Of a stretch of 64,000 nucleotides of DNA, positions 37,801 to 49,100 are shown piece after piece. The DNA lies in the NCBI GenBank assembly GCA_013397695.1, contig VYZI01000075.1, positions 1,896,395-1,960,394 of the forward strand. The letters run 5' to 3'. This stretch comes from Centropus unirufus. Taxonomy: Eukaryota > Chordata > Aves > Cuculiformes > Centropidae. Below the pieces are notes generated by a model. It worked only from the letters and a program-made list of their open reading frames with translations. It was not told the DNA's origin and did no database searches. The position numbers and the translations under genes were made by a program. Positions within the stretch are counted from its first letter, which is position 1. Every line of letters starts with the position of its first letter.

Positions 37801-40800
37801 TCTCAAGCTGGCCTTTCCCATGCCAGCACGACGGCATTTGCAGAGGGGCATTACTAGTTCTCCCCAGGATGGAGCTGACTCTGGAGATCATGCTCCAAGC
37901 AGCCTGCTGGCACAGCAGAGGTGGCGCGGCAGGCTCCGGTCTTTCCTCTTTACTGCTATTTTCTGACTTCCAGAGATTTATTGCTTCTCCCACAGACAGC
38001 CAGATTTTTCCAGCTGGATCCTGCCTGCCCAAAGGCTTACTTTTCACAGGGACCCTGTTCTCATTTGGTGTGGTGGGTGTAAGTCCCCATCAGATGCTGC
38101 TTAGGGGAGAAAAAAAGCAGCCCCACCAAGGAGTGACGGGGTGGTACCCCACGTGATGGGGTGTTAAGGTCTGCGAATCCCAATGATGCTGGGTGTGCAG
38201 CCCCGGTTTGCCACCTCATCCACTGTGCATGTCATGGGCTTCCTTCTGGATTGAGCCTCACTGACCTATGTGCCATTAACCCTACAATTTCCCAGACCTA
38301 GCTACAGGACAAATGAACCAAGTCCATTTTTTCAAAGTTCAGTCGCTCCTCCTCTTTGAGGGGAATTCCCATTATCTAGGGGTGCAAGGAATGACCCCAT
38401 TCTCCCCCTTAATGCAAGGCACCCTGTATCCAAGCTGCCCACCTTCACCTGTTGCTCCCCAGTCACCAACATACACCAGGATGTGCCTCACCCCCTGCCC
38501 CTTCCGCTGTCCCCCAACCTTTTCCTCCTGCTCCCTTTCCTCCACCTTTTTCCAAAATAGGCTTCCTGGTAGAGAGGAGGAAGAGAAGGAAATAGTCCTG
38601 GCTATAGGGTCAGCCTGACAGGCATGTCAAAGCAAAGCAGACATCCTGCAGCTCGAGCCGTCGGAGGAGGGAAGCAGAGGTGTCAGCAGTTTCACAATGC
38701 TGTATTTTTAGCAGCACCACTTCCCGTGGCCATGGTCAGTCCTGCCACCAGGATGCTGCTTCCTAGCGGAGCGCAAGGGCTGGGAAAACCTCCTGCCTTG
38801 CTGCAAAAACATTGTTGGCTGAGTCCACGCTCCAATACCTGTGAAATACTACAGATAGTAAAAAGAAGTAGGATGCTGCCAAGAAAGCCTAACAGGCTGT
38901 GGGAAAGAAGGCCAGTGGCATCTTGGTCTGTATCAGAAACAGCAAGGCCAGAAGGTCCAGGGAGGTGATTCTGACCCTGTACTTGGCACTGGTGAGGCTA
39001 CACCTCAAATCCCATGTTCAGTTCTGGGCCCCTCACTACAAGAAGGATGTTGAGGTTCTGGAGCGCATCCAGAGAAGGGCAACAAAGCTGGTGAAGGGGC
39101 TGGAGAACAAGTCTTAAGAGGAACAGCTGAGGAAACTGAGGTTGTTTGGAATAGAGAAGTGGAGACTGAGGAGGAGACCTTATCATTGCCTACAACTGCC
39201 AGAAAGCAGGCTGCGGAGAGGTGGGTGCTGGTCTCTCCTCTCAAGTGACAGGTGCTGGGATGAGGGGGAATGGCCTCAAGCTGCACCAGGGGAGGCTCAG
39301 ATCAGATATTAGGAAAAAAAATTTCACCGAAAGGGTCATCAGGCACTGGAACAGGGAGGTGGTGGAATTACCATGCCTGCAGGTATTTAAAAGATGGGTA
39401 GATGAGATACTTAAGGATACGGTTTAGTAGCAGATAGGTACAGTTGGACTTGATGATCTCAGAGGTCACTTCCAACCTACTGATTCTATGATTCAGGTAG
39501 ATGATTAGAGACTTTCAACAGGTTTTCACACAGCATAGGCTTTCAGCTTCCCTTACACAATCTGGAAGCTGAGCCATTTGGGGGTCCCCGCTCAGGTTCC
39601 CCACAGCTCCTCTTCAGCACAATCTGCAAAGCAGTTGAGATGGACTAAAACTGGATCCACCTCCTTTTAGGTGTTGGGAACCCACGTGCAGGATTAAATG
39701 TCTCGCCAAGGTTGAAGCATCTTGCCACACAAGAAGCAAGCCCCTGGCACAGCCAGGAAGGAAATGCTAATTTAGGATCAAAATGCTTTGCTCCCAGGTC
39801 ATTTGCTGGTCTCTAGGTGGAGCAGCAGATGTATTTTCCATTATGTGCAGTCTAAATAATGAAACGACACTTTGTCACTGCACCTAGCATGACTGGGGGG
39901 AAAATAAGGAGCTAGAGACTCTTAACTTCATGAAAATTACCTTCAGAAAGGCAATACAAACCGCTGTAAGATGCATGCTACCTTACAGGTTTTGTACTAC
40001 CTTCTTGAGGATCAAGACAGGCGGGAGAGGAGCACATGTCCGCTGGTGGCAGATGCACACATGCAGGCAGCGTCAAGCCTGCTCGCATCCTGCACCTCAC
40101 CCCCTGGAAAGCAGAATCTGGATTTCTTTTGTACCGACAATAGATGCACCCTGCAGAAGTTCTTAAAGGACTTGGGTTGTAGCAGAGCGCTGCGAGCTGA
40201 ACAGCAGCCCACAAACCCTTTCAAACAGACCTTTGCTCTGAAACTGTGATGGTCCTCAGGTTATGATGGCAGGATTTAAAGGCAAGAGGTGCTGCAGATT
40301 GCCCCCCACACTGATTGTCAGGGGATGCCTTGGAGCATCAACACATCAGGGCCCTGTAAGACTTTTTTTGGCAGTGCGTAAGCAGGGGAAGTGACTTAAA
40401 TCATACAAATGTGGTTGCAGTTTGACAGCCACAAAACATAAAAGCTTCTCCACCAAGCTTAGCCTGGGCACTCAAAAACCACAGTGACAGATAGGACTCT
40501 TCATGAGAAGCGCAGGTGAGGCCTTTCTGCTGCCTATAACAGCAAATGCACTCAACAGCCATCAGAAGTCAGGCTGGAAGTTATCAGGCAAGGTCTGCCC
40601 AGGAATTGCAGAAAGGGCATTTGGGAATAGCCTGGGGCTCTGCAGGCAAGAGGAGAAAGGCAGCCTGCAAGCCTGTGCTCTGCTCCCAGCAGTGCAGCCG
40701 CAACCATCTTCCAGCACCGGCTATTAATAACCCTGCTGGCCAGGGTAAAATTGTCCACTGGTGCCTATAGTTACCAGCCCCAAAACACAGCAGGGCTTTT

Positions 40801-43800
40801 CAAAACAAGCTCCAGAGGAACACTCCCAGAGGAGCAGCGTGCCAGAGGCCAAATAAGGCTTGATGGATAGGAGGAGAGCAGGAATCCAGCACCAAAATCC
40901 AAGAGCAGGGTCCTCCAACAGGGAGCACTGAGCCCGTTGGCTGCTCCCTACCTGCCACAGCCTGATCCCACCCCAGGCAAAAGTATTTCTATGCATTGAC
41001 AGCTACCAGCTCAATTTAGTTGCCCTCAGTGGAGGGGAAAACAATTTCAGATATTGCTTTAAAATTATTTTGGCCCTATACTTAAGCATTTAACTACAAT
41101 GGCGATACAACTGCTTTCCCTTTTTAATAACACAGTGAAAGGCACTTGCACAGTACAGGATCAAAGTTTCTCAAGGCATCATACATGGGTTAATGCTCTT
41201 GCAGGAGTTTAGCATTACTGTTTTTAATATAATAACCTCAGAGGGACTGAGCAATCCCCCCTCCAGCCACCAGTGATGCTCCCTCCTTGGGACTGCAGCC
41301 CATCCCATTAACTCAAATTGGGTACCCCCACAAAGCTCTGGGCTCCTCAAAAGACATGCTTAAATAACTTTCTGCATGCAGACACTTCCCAAGAGGTTTC
41401 ATGGGTGATAGTTGGACTGGTTTCTGGAGTGAGGGCCCAGAAACACATCCAAAGAGCCATCAGCAAGAAAACTTGAGTCCAGGTACTGACCCTACTCATA
41501 AACCCTCTCCTTTTCCTTTCAAAGATAGGCATTAAATAGCTGCAGGGTCAAACACACATGGAAATACGCATGCCTGCACGTTGTTCCCGGATACCAAAGG
41601 CAAAGTTGGTGGAAGGAGATGTTGGGCCACCATCACCTCCTTGCTCCTCACAAGGCTCTCCGTGACTCCCCCAAGTAGACCAGTAACCAAACCAAACCCC
41701 ACCCTGCAGTGGAGCAGCCTGCTAGCTGCTATCACTAAGAGCGTTGCAGTAGCACCTAGCGCAAGCCCGCACCCGAACTAAAACGCAAGCTGCTTTGTGA
41801 ATCCACGGAGTTGTTTCCGACCAGTTCTCCAGAGCTGCAGGCTACATGAACCATCAGCTCTTCCACCTTCTGTTGTTTAAACTTGGGAACAGCACTGGCG
41901 GGCCACACCCCTCATCACATCAAGAGAGTCAGGAGGCATTCAGCGGTTATCCCTATGGGACCAGCATCACAGAGAATGGCCACATCTTCCCACCACCACT
42001 TCTCACCCCCAAAAACTTTCATGCATGTTTTGCAGTCTCCAGGGGACAGACAAGGCATTTTCCAGCGTTGCACAAGCAAACAACTGCACCACCTCTTCCC
42101 TTCCAGTCATTACTGTGGATAGCCTTTCATTTCCACCCTCTCTCTGCTCTCGCTCTCCCCTTTGCACCCTGACTGCACCACATCCCTTTGACATAAGCAA
42201 GAGAAGAGAGTTACGTGGTGCCTGGAAAATGGCAGTAGGAGCAAGCTCTTCCTTTTAATTAGGCACCTTTCTAGTAGGGCGGTCAGCAGTCTTCTAGACC
42301 TGGAAGGCTGCCATGGGCTGTATTAGCTAATAACCTGGGCAATTCTTCTCCAAGCAAGCCAATTTCTCCTTGGTTATGATTAATTACAATTGAAAATAGC
42401 TCTCTGGCCTCTCCAGGGACTCTTTACAGCAGTCATCCATTCAGCCCCATGCCCCGAACTCTGCTGCTGGATTTGGGTAATTCAGGAGAGCCACCAAAGT
42501 CAACCCACCTACTGAGAAGGAGATGGAGAACCAGCTCCAGCCCACCACACACCCATGTCAGCCCCGCTCCGGGCTACAGGCTGAGCTGCAACCACCATCA
42601 CACCTGAAAGAGGTACCACCAATGCTCCCTTTCGCAGGTCACCAAAGCAGAGCATCTCCTCGCTGCTAGATGCCCCGAGGTTGAGGACAAGTCAGCAGCA
42701 CAGAACAGCTTTTGTCTTATCAGCCCTGTGTGTTACAACGAGGTGATGTCCCCAGGTGCTGCCCATGGCTGCCTCCACTGGTTCAGTCAGCAGATGCAGC
42801 TGTGAAACATGCTGGGACCCTTTCTGTCCCAGGATGGGCACCTGATTGTATACGTGTTTTGTGCACTTCTGCTCCCTCCTTGAGATCCACGCTGCACATA
42901 ACCCTGGCATCTTCCCAAAAGTGCAAGCAAAAAAGGAAAAACAACTCAAAAAATAAAATCAAACAAAACCATCTCGGGCAGAGAGGGCTGCCAAGGCACC
43001 CCAGGGAGCTGGCAGTGGGGCCACCTTTTTTCTTTTGCTTTTCAACACAGCAGCTGCTGTGAAACTCTCTGTGTCCTGCCAGGAGAAGGAAGGGGGAAAA
43101 CCAGAGGGGTGTCAGTTTATTTACAATCTAGCAGGATCGCTGGAGTACTTTAAAAAGCAGAGTTTCTTATTTGTTAACACTGTTAAGGCTGAGAATTGCT
43201 TCTTCCTCTTGGGCACTGAAACACGGTCCTGTGCAGCACGATGCAGTCCGTATCTGCCAGACTCTGGGCTCTGTCACCTGCTTATTTTCATCAACGGTGG
43301 CCGGCATTGGCTGGGCACAAGTCAAATGATAAGCAAATGAACACAAGGAGCCCAGCAGCCCTTGCATGCTAACCAGCTGGTAGGACCACAGGCTATGAGT
43401 GCCCCATCTTGCATCCTTCTGGGGTCCCAACACAGCCACCCCAAAGTAAAGGTCCTTGGCACCACGTCCAGGATTCAAGCACTATCCCGTAAGAAGGGCT
43501 TTTGCAGGACAGTGGCAACCAAGGCATCCCTCGCCAGCTGGGGATGCAAGGCTGGGTGCCAACTGTGTGGTGGTAAACCTAAAATTCCCCTTGACTACTG
43601 GTTTAAAAAACAACCAGAAGAGCTTGAAAACTCTAAGAGCAGGTATTTAACTGCCCTCCAGCTAGCCAGCATTGCAGAAAGCATAATCAATTTTAATAAA
43701 GCCTAGGTTTCCCATCCTCACCAAAGGTGGCCCAAGAAGACTGGCTGATGGAAAGCCCAGCAGTGGGGAGGTATTTTGGGGAGCCAGTGTGTCCCAGATC

Positions 43801-45683
43801 CTTGAGAGGTGCAGGACCATCTCCCCCCACTGCTCACAGGGAGCAGGCATCAGGCTGCCTCCAAGGGGTAGGGCAAGGACCAGAAATCTTAACAGGGAAT
43901 TTAAATGGATCACCTATTCCTCTTGGAAGCAAAATGCCAATTTTTTTTGCTTCGCTGTTTTGCAAGCACGTACTGGGGTGAGCAAGTAAGCTTGTTCGCG
44001 GGCAGCAGCTGTGCAAAGCCCCCTGCATCCTTCCTGCCACCCAGGAGACCATTCCTCCCTTGCTTCCACACCCAGCAGGTCTAGCAACAAGAATGGCAGG
44101 AAATTGGGACCAGAAGGGAAGAAAATGCGTGCAGACTCAGGAAGAACACTTCAGAGAAGAGCCTACCGTCTCCATCCTGCCATTTAAAGGGTGGAGGAAG
44201 AGGTTAAATCTCCCCTCTGCCCCAGCACTGTCCTGCATTCATCTTGCTGCTGGCAACACATCAGGTATCAATTAACACTGCCCTTGCCAGAGCTATTCCC
44301 AGAAACAAAGCAAAGAGGCCTGAAATGAGGCCAGATTTGACAGCATTTGCTCCCATGCGACAGTAAAGCCCTATGATCTCCCCCCCAACAGCTTCACGAT
44401 GCACCCCCTGGAAGAAGGCGGCAGGTGGAGGCTCCAGCCGGCCAGAGCAGCTTCCAAAGTCAAGGCACAGTTTGCTCTGGAAGGCGTTACTCCCCTTCCC
44501 ACCCTCCTCACTGTGTTTGCAGCTGCAAGCAAGCATTAAGAAAAGCCCCAAATTCCTCATCGACGACAGAGCGGGGTTCCTGGGCAAGGGGCACATCCTG
44601 ACGGCACAGCCAGTTGTGTCCTGCCTCCTGGGGGTGGGGTGTAATTTTGGGGAACGGAAAATAGCCTATTTAAAAACATTAAAAAAAAAAAAAAGCAGCC
44701 TGCTTGGGCACACTTCATTGCTCCTTGGCACGGGAGCGGGGTGATGGAATTTCTTGCCATGCCAGCCCCTTGCTGCTGGTGGGTATTTCCATGGGGGCAA
44801 GCCCCGTTTGCAGAGAAACCAGGACACGCCGCTTTTTGCTAAATTACCCGCACGTCGGTATGCATCATGTCATGAGAAACTTTCTCAGGAAAGGCAGCCG
44901 CTCCAGACCGGCTGCAATGTGCATCCTAAAATAACTTCCCAGGCGGCGGAGACAGCGGTCCCCAGCTCTGGCACGACCCAACCGCGGGCACCAGGTCCTG
45001 TCGGGGTGCCAGGCTCCTCAAGCCCCGTCCGCTCCCGGGGCGGGCAGAGCAAAACCAGCCCCGCTCGCCCGTATTTTCTGCCCCCCCCCTCCCTTCTTCT
45101 GCTCCTCCGCGGTGGACGGCTGAGCCAGCGCCTCTCCTCCCTCCGCCTGGCAGCATCCATCCCTCCTTCCCTGCCTCTTTCCCTCCCTCCCTGGGCGAGA
45201 AGCGCCGCTCCCCCCAGCGCAGCCCCCACTGCAACAGGGGGTGCGGGGGCAGCTGCAGCGCCCCCCATCCCTGCCCCACCCCGTGGGAGCAAGGCACCCC
45301 CCGCCCTTCCGCCCGAAAAGGACGCGTAGGAACATCTCTTTATATACATAGAGAGAGAGATGTAAAATATATATATATAAATAGGCAAGCACGAGCAAAT
45401 AAACACATAAATATATATGGAAAAAAGCAAAGGATAAGCAGACACCTCAATTAAAAATAAACAAACAACCCCCTAAGGCATACCCCAGGCAGCAAGTCTT
45501 AATGATGGGGGGGGGAAAGGACGCTAAAACCAGGCGCAGCCAGACGAGCCATATTGGAGCCCCGTTATTTAAAGCACCGGGATGGCTCGGCCCCCCTCCC
45601 AGCACCCCGCGGCTCACCCAGAAGATGAAGTTGAAGACAAAAAGGACGTATTTGATGCACTTGGTGCAGCCTTCCACCCCCAT
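16747..45683 (-). CDS. CD81: CD81 tetraspanin, complete gene with eight coding exons
   Basis: Coding exons: 45683-45618, 34464-34350, 23111-23014, 20224-20150, 18779-18672, 18015-17917, 17602-17513 and 16809-16747. All have GT/AG sites and join in phase to 237 residues (human 236). CD81 is a plasma-membrane tetraspanin that organises partners such as CD19 and EWI proteins. Visible features: juxtamembrane Cys6 and Cys9 (palmitoylation type); TM1 about 13-33, TM2 about 62-84, TM3 about 90-112, TM4 about 203-225; and a large extracellular loop about 113-202 with the CCG motif (157-159) and cysteines 157, 158, 176 and 191. The two residues of the cholesterol pocket, Asn18 and the TM4 Glu (220 here, 219 in human), are kept. 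The C-terminus CCGIRNSSVY matches human. Exon 6 is unusually diverged. Promoter is the CpG island at 44.9-45.9 kb. Confidence 0.97.
17513..17602 (-). CDS. CD81: CD81 exon 7
   Basis: 90 nt, residues 188-217. FPNCHKKIDELFSGKLYLIG is followed by AAIVVAVIM: the last loop cysteine, the stalk and most of TM4. From CH onward it is close to human. Acceptor CTCTACTTCAG, donor GTAAGT. Confidence 0.97.
17917..18015 (-). CDS. CD81: CD81 exon 6, diverged apical loop
   Basis: 99 nt, residues 155-187. It starts LDCCG, the tetraspanin CCG motif, and keeps the third loop cysteine (DDLCP). The rest (PDNAIGAITPLW, KGNILKGNIE) is almost unlike mammalian CD81, although its length fits. Acceptor CTGTGTAG, donor GTAGGC; both flanking junctions are phase 0. 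Confidence 0.92.
18672..18779 (-). CDS. CD81: CD81 exon 5
   Basis: 108 nt, residues 119-154. IAKDVKQFYDQAF and KAVVKTFHET are conserved. The middle (QALMAESETNN) differs from human and is one residue longer, which accounts for the total of 237. It forms helices of the large loop base. Confidence 0.96.
20150..20224 (-). CDS. CD81: CD81 exon 4
   Basis: 75 nt, residues 94-118 (FFTCLVILFACEVAAG to FVNKDQ): TM3 and the start of the large loop, identical to human. Acceptor ATCTTTGCAG, donor GTAAGA. Confidence 0.97.
20225..23013 (-). other. CD81: CD81 intron 3
   Basis: About 2.8 kb between exons 3 and 4. I see no recognisable gene, RNA or repeat inside it. Introns 4 to 7 (20149-18780, 18671-18016, 17916-17603, 17512-16810) are short. 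Intron 4 also holds nothing I can name. Intron 5 has an 18-T run near 18397-18414. Confidence 0.7.
23014..23111 (-). CDS. CD81: CD81 exon 3
   Basis: 98 nt after acceptor CTTCCTTGTAG. It completes Gly61 and encodes TM2 and the inner loop, including IYILIAVGAVMMFVGFLGCY and QESQCLLGT, identical to human. Donor GTGAGA. Confidence 0.97.
23112..34349 (-). other. CD81: CD81 intron 2
   Basis: About 11.2 kb. It contains one antisense CR1 fragment (about 25757-25960) and A-rich runs such as 31104-31129. Many open frames on both strands lack coding character or splice context. No nested gene is supported. Confidence 0.7.
25757..25960 (-). mobile_element. CR1 LINE 3' fragment
   Basis: The top strand carries reverse-complement CR1 landmarks: TCACAGAATCTGAGACC, GGACCTTGGAAGATCATCTG, GTCCAACTT, and further on TGATTGTTCTCACTGTAGAA. 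It is 5'-truncated and diverged, of a different subfamily or age from the 38.9 kb copy. Edges are approximate. Confidence 0.75.
34350..34464 (-). CDS. CD81: CD81 exon 2
   Basis: The acceptor is TTTCTCCGCAG and the exon is 115 nt. It encodes the end of TM1 and the small extracellular loop (LAGGIILGVALWLRHD, then GDKQAPNTFYV), nearly identical to human. It ends one base into codon 61. Donor GTAAGT. Confidence 0.97.
38898..39495 (+). mobile_element. CR1 LINE, 3' end, about 600 bp
   Basis: Plus-strand remnant of the CR1 reverse-transcriptase C-terminus and 3' UTR. Landmarks in order: GTTCAGTTCTGGGCCCCTCA, CTACAAGAAGGATGTTGAGG, CCAGAGAAGGGCAACAAAGC, GGGAATGGCCTCAAGCTGC, and the terminal GATTCTATGATTC. 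A small deletion near 39353 and in-frame stops show it is dead. It is inserted antisense to CD81 in intron 1. CR1 with this terminus is typical of bird genomes. Confidence 0.95.
45346..45420. repeat. GA and TA simple repeats in CD81 intron 1
   Basis: A short GAGAGAGA run is followed by (AT)n tracts. It is notable only for its abrupt AT-richness inside the CpG island. Confidence 0.75.
45618..45683 (-). CDS. CD81: CD81 exon 1, coding part
   Basis: Encodes residues 1-22, MGVEGCTKCIKY through FNFIFW: the N-terminus and first half of TM1. It differs from human at only two positions. The donor reads TGG then GTGAGC. The ATG lies within the CpG island. Confidence 0.97.
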
Positions 45684-45736
45684 GGCGGCGCAGGCGAGGC
45701 GACCAGCAGCAGCGACTCCCCTCTCGCTCTGAGGCC

Positions 45737-45763
45737 GGGATGGGGCTGGGGCTGGGGCTGGGG
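45737..45763 (+). other. Potential G-quadruplex, G-run repeat in CD81 leader
   Basis: Five runs of three or four G with spacers of one or two bases (GGGATGGGGCTGGGG, repeated). The G-rich strand is opposite the CD81 mRNA, whose own leader would be C-rich. It lies 54-80 bp upstream of the ATG. Confidence 0.7.
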
Positions 45764-45877
45764 CGGCGAAAACCGGGACCGCCCCCAGCCCCGAGCGCCC
45801 CGCCCCGCTCCGGGGACGGGGGTCGGCACACACCGCCCCGCCCCGTTCCCGAAACCCGGGGGCGGCTGCTTACCCCG

Positions 45878-46181
45878 CTTTTTCCTTTTTTAATTTTTCC
45901 CTTTTTTCCTTTTTTTCCTTTTTCCCTGTTTTTCCTTTTCCCTTTTTTCCCCTTTTTTCCTTTTTTCCCCTTTTTTCCCTTTTTTCCCCTTTTTTCCTTT
46001 TTTTATTTTCCCCTTTTTTCCTTTTTATTCCTTTTTTCCTTTTTTTATTTTTTCCCCTTTTTTCCTTTTTTTTTTCTTTTTTCCTTTTTTCTCCTTTTTT
46101 CCTTTATTTGCCTTTATTTTCCTTTTTTCCCCTTTTCCTTTTTCTTTCCTTTTTCTTTTTTTTTTTTCTGTTTCTTTCTTC
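45878..46181 (+). repeat. Homopyrimidine T/C tract, about 300 nt
   Basis: An irregular tract of T runs and CC/CCC interruptions, almost free of G and with few A on the plus strand, reading CTTTTTTCC-type units. It ends TTTCTTTCTTCAGGG, resembling a long splice-acceptor tract on the plus strand. It abuts the CD81 CpG island. Confidence 0.9.
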
Positions 46182-49100
46182 AGGGATAGCTGCTGTGGTG
46201 CTGCAGCAGCACCATCTCCTGAACTTGACCACCATCCCCTAAACCTCACCAGGCAGCCAAGGGGGGAGGTGGAAACTGCTGCGAATGAGTGCAGGGTGGA
46301 GCAGGTTTTGTATTTCCATATACAGAAGTTTAAGGGAGCATAAGGAGACTCCCCAACCCCACCCAAAAAAAAAAAAGAGAGAAGAGTATTTCTACATTAA
46401 AACTTGCAGTTTGAAATTCAGAGAATCATTTCCTCATTTGTTTCCCCCTCCTATTTTATCCTGAGATCTGATCTGGTGTACTCTTTTTGTCTAAGCTTTA
46501 TCACTGCAAGCAATTGCATCAGGTCCAATAGAACCACCCAGGATGTTTTTCATCAGTTATTGAGTCACATGAGCATCTGGAGGGTTTCAGGGCTGCCCAA
46601 CAAAGAGACTTGGGTCACATGTATTGACAGTGTGAGTAAGCCTTACATTATGGCTTAGACATTTTAGTTAAACTTTAGTTTAAAAAAAAATCCCAACGCT
46701 GTGCAACTCAGGAGCAATTAAATTTCCCAGACTTTTAGCTGAAACCTACTCTGTCCCACTTGATTGTGCTTTCACCCCACTGTATTTGCTACTTCTTGGG
46801 GCACAATAGTAAACCACATAATCAGTACAAGAGGACTTTTGCTAAAGAAGCAAGCAGCTCCATCAAAGGGCGGAACTTTACCAGGCTAAATATGAACCCA
46901 GTGCTCACCTGCAGCATCATATGTGGAAACTTCTGAGCCAAACATTTTCACACCTGATGGAGTTTTTCCTGCCATGCATCCCATAAGCAAGAATGTGCTG
47001 TAAGCTGAGCGCGTTTCCTACACATGTATGCTGAAAGTGAGTCAAGTTGTTCCAAAATCATCCCATTGCCCTCAAGGATGAGTCGGTTCAGGACTCTGTA
47101 ATGTTCATCAAAACTTTCTTTGCCCCTCAGTAACAGCCCACAGTGCTCCACGGTGAAGGGGACTGGGAATGAATAGAAGTTGGCCCCAATTACTTATGCT
47201 GAGTGCGTCCCTGATTGCAGGCTTGCCATGGATGTATAAACCCTTTGTCTCTAAGCCACATTCACTCATCCAGCCTTACCAATGAAGCTAGAGGTTCATG
47301 AGGCTATTTATGCATGTAACTGCTATCCCAAATTATCAGTATGACCCATCTGGTTGCAGCAATAGCTGTCATCCTGTGAGGCTCCTGCTCAACAATCCAA
47401 ACCGAAGAGGCAGGATCCCAAAGCTGCTTGGTTGCTACATAATAGCACCCTGCAACACCTTTTTTTCTGTACCCTCATCCTTTCCAGCTATAAATATTAA
47501 ACCAAGAATAATACCCCTACCCCCAACCAAAAGGGAAATTTGAAGACAGGAGGCTACATTAAACAAGAAGCCTCTTGTACACTTAGATGGTTGCGCCGGA
47601 AAAACATTCAGAGGTGCCTGGACAATCTGTGTAAGGTTGAGAAAGGAACCAGCTGCAAGCTGATAAGGCCTTCAGCAGCAGTGGCCCTGGAAGCTGTGAA
47701 GGAAAATGATTCTCAAATCAATTTTTGTACACTGGAGAGGAGGCAACCTCAGCTGCAATTGCTGCAACAAAACTGGCATTGAGAATACTTCTGTTGAGTT
47801 TGGGATTGGTGTGGGGTTTTTTTGGCCACTGATGTTTTCTTTTCTTATTTTCTGCCTTTTTTTTTTACCTCTTCTGTTGGGAAGTGAAAAAAAAAATGGA
47901 AAATTAGATACACACCTTTTCAGTTCTATATTTGGGACCTTCCTTCAGGCTGTGGGAGCCACTTGCTGCCCTGGGCTCAGGTACAGATGTGGCTGCTGCA
48001 GGGGAAGCAGGGACACAGTCCCACCATCTCCTCCATTGAGTATCTCCCAGTTACAGTCTAAACTGGGTTTACCTATCCGGTCAAAACAACAAAGTCCTCT
48101 CCAAAATTTGAAGCGAAAAGCGATTTTGAGCTTTGTTGACTTTTTTTTTCTAGTAGGCCAGCTGGATACACTTGAAAACTTTGGCCTTAATGTACAGGAA
48201 GAAAAAAAAACACCACTGTGGCAAGATAACTGATTCTGTTTCCCAAGATTATGTGTGATTTCAGATATTGTCAATATTCAGATATTCATTTGTCATGCTG
48301 TACTACTTGTTATGCAGTCCATAAAGTACCAAAACTGTTTTCAAAGTCTCTCAGTGGCTTTATCAGCTCTTTATGAAATGCTGCTGTATAAATAAGTAAA
48401 ACTAATTTGCGCTAATCCAGTCCATGTATCAGTGTCACATGCTGGTATCGAGTGTAAGCTCTGTGAATAGGGCTGATGACTTCCTTCTTTAGGGGGATGG
48501 GCTCTGTTCAAGTACTAATGCATAGTTATATACAGCGCAGCCAGCTGCAGGCAGGGCTGTGACGAAGATATCTAACTTCCAAGGCTTCATCACTGAAAGA
48601 AAAAAAAAAAGTCAACTTCAGAAAGTAAAAAAAACCCAGCCTCAAAACCCCAAATAAAAAAAAAATCCCCTGCCCCCAAGTGGCCATATGAATTTGTTTT
48701 CATACTGACTTTTAAAAACAGATTCACAAAGAAAACCCCAACAACTCAATCCCAGCAGATACAGGAATAAACACTACAAGTGCCTCCCCTCTCTCCTGCT
48801 TCCCTCTGCCTGTAAATCCCCGTGTCTGCAAATTCACCCTAAGCACTGTGACAGCCCAGGGGATTCACGTTTGCCTTGCAGTCTTGGCAGGGGCATGTGG
48901 CGAGCAGAGACATGCACCCAAAGTTTCTGTTTCTAATAAACCCAACAAATGTTTCCCGTCTGCACAGCCTGTGTCTCTGCCATCTTTAAATATTTATATC
49001 AACGTATCTATGGTGATGGGTCAGGTTATATAAAGAGGAGAAGGGGTGGGGGGGAAAGACAGTGCTGGCTCCTGCCAGAGTTACATACAACAGAGGGAGA

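Larger units (their letters stand above)
34465..45617 (-). other. CD81: CD81 intron 1
   Basis: About 11.2 kb. It contains the largest CR1 copy (38898-39495), an alternating purine-pyrimidine stretch (35463-35497) and TA-rich repeats at 45346-45420 close to the promoter. As a first intron it is a natural place for enhancers, but I can identify none by sequence. Confidence 0.7.
44900..45877. promoter_or_regulatory. CpG island and promoter of CD81
   Basis: A GC-rich, CpG-dense block spanning the CD81 start codon, upstream leader and the first part of intron 1. GC boxes (CCCCGCCCCG type) lie at about 45797-45808 and 45833-45845, upstream of the ATG on the minus strand. There is no clear TATA box. 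It is bounded on the upstream side by the homopyrimidine tract. Confidence 0.85.

Noticed and set aside
44754..45445. Long Pro/Ser/Ala-rich frames on both strands
   Set aside because: They lie in the CpG island of CD81 intron 1, have no family resemblance and no splice context.
45447..45833. 128-codon minus-strand frame that includes CD81 exon 1
   Set aside because: Only the 22 codons from the ATG at 45683 to the donor at 45617 are CD81. The rest is leader upstream and intron read-through.
45740..46189. Plus-strand frame with a very Phe-rich end
   Set aside because: It is the T/C tract read directly (TTT and TTC codons); an artefact of composition.
46025..46366. Minus-strand frame with a lysine-rich end
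   Set aside because: It is the homopurine complement of the T/C tract read as codons; not a gene.
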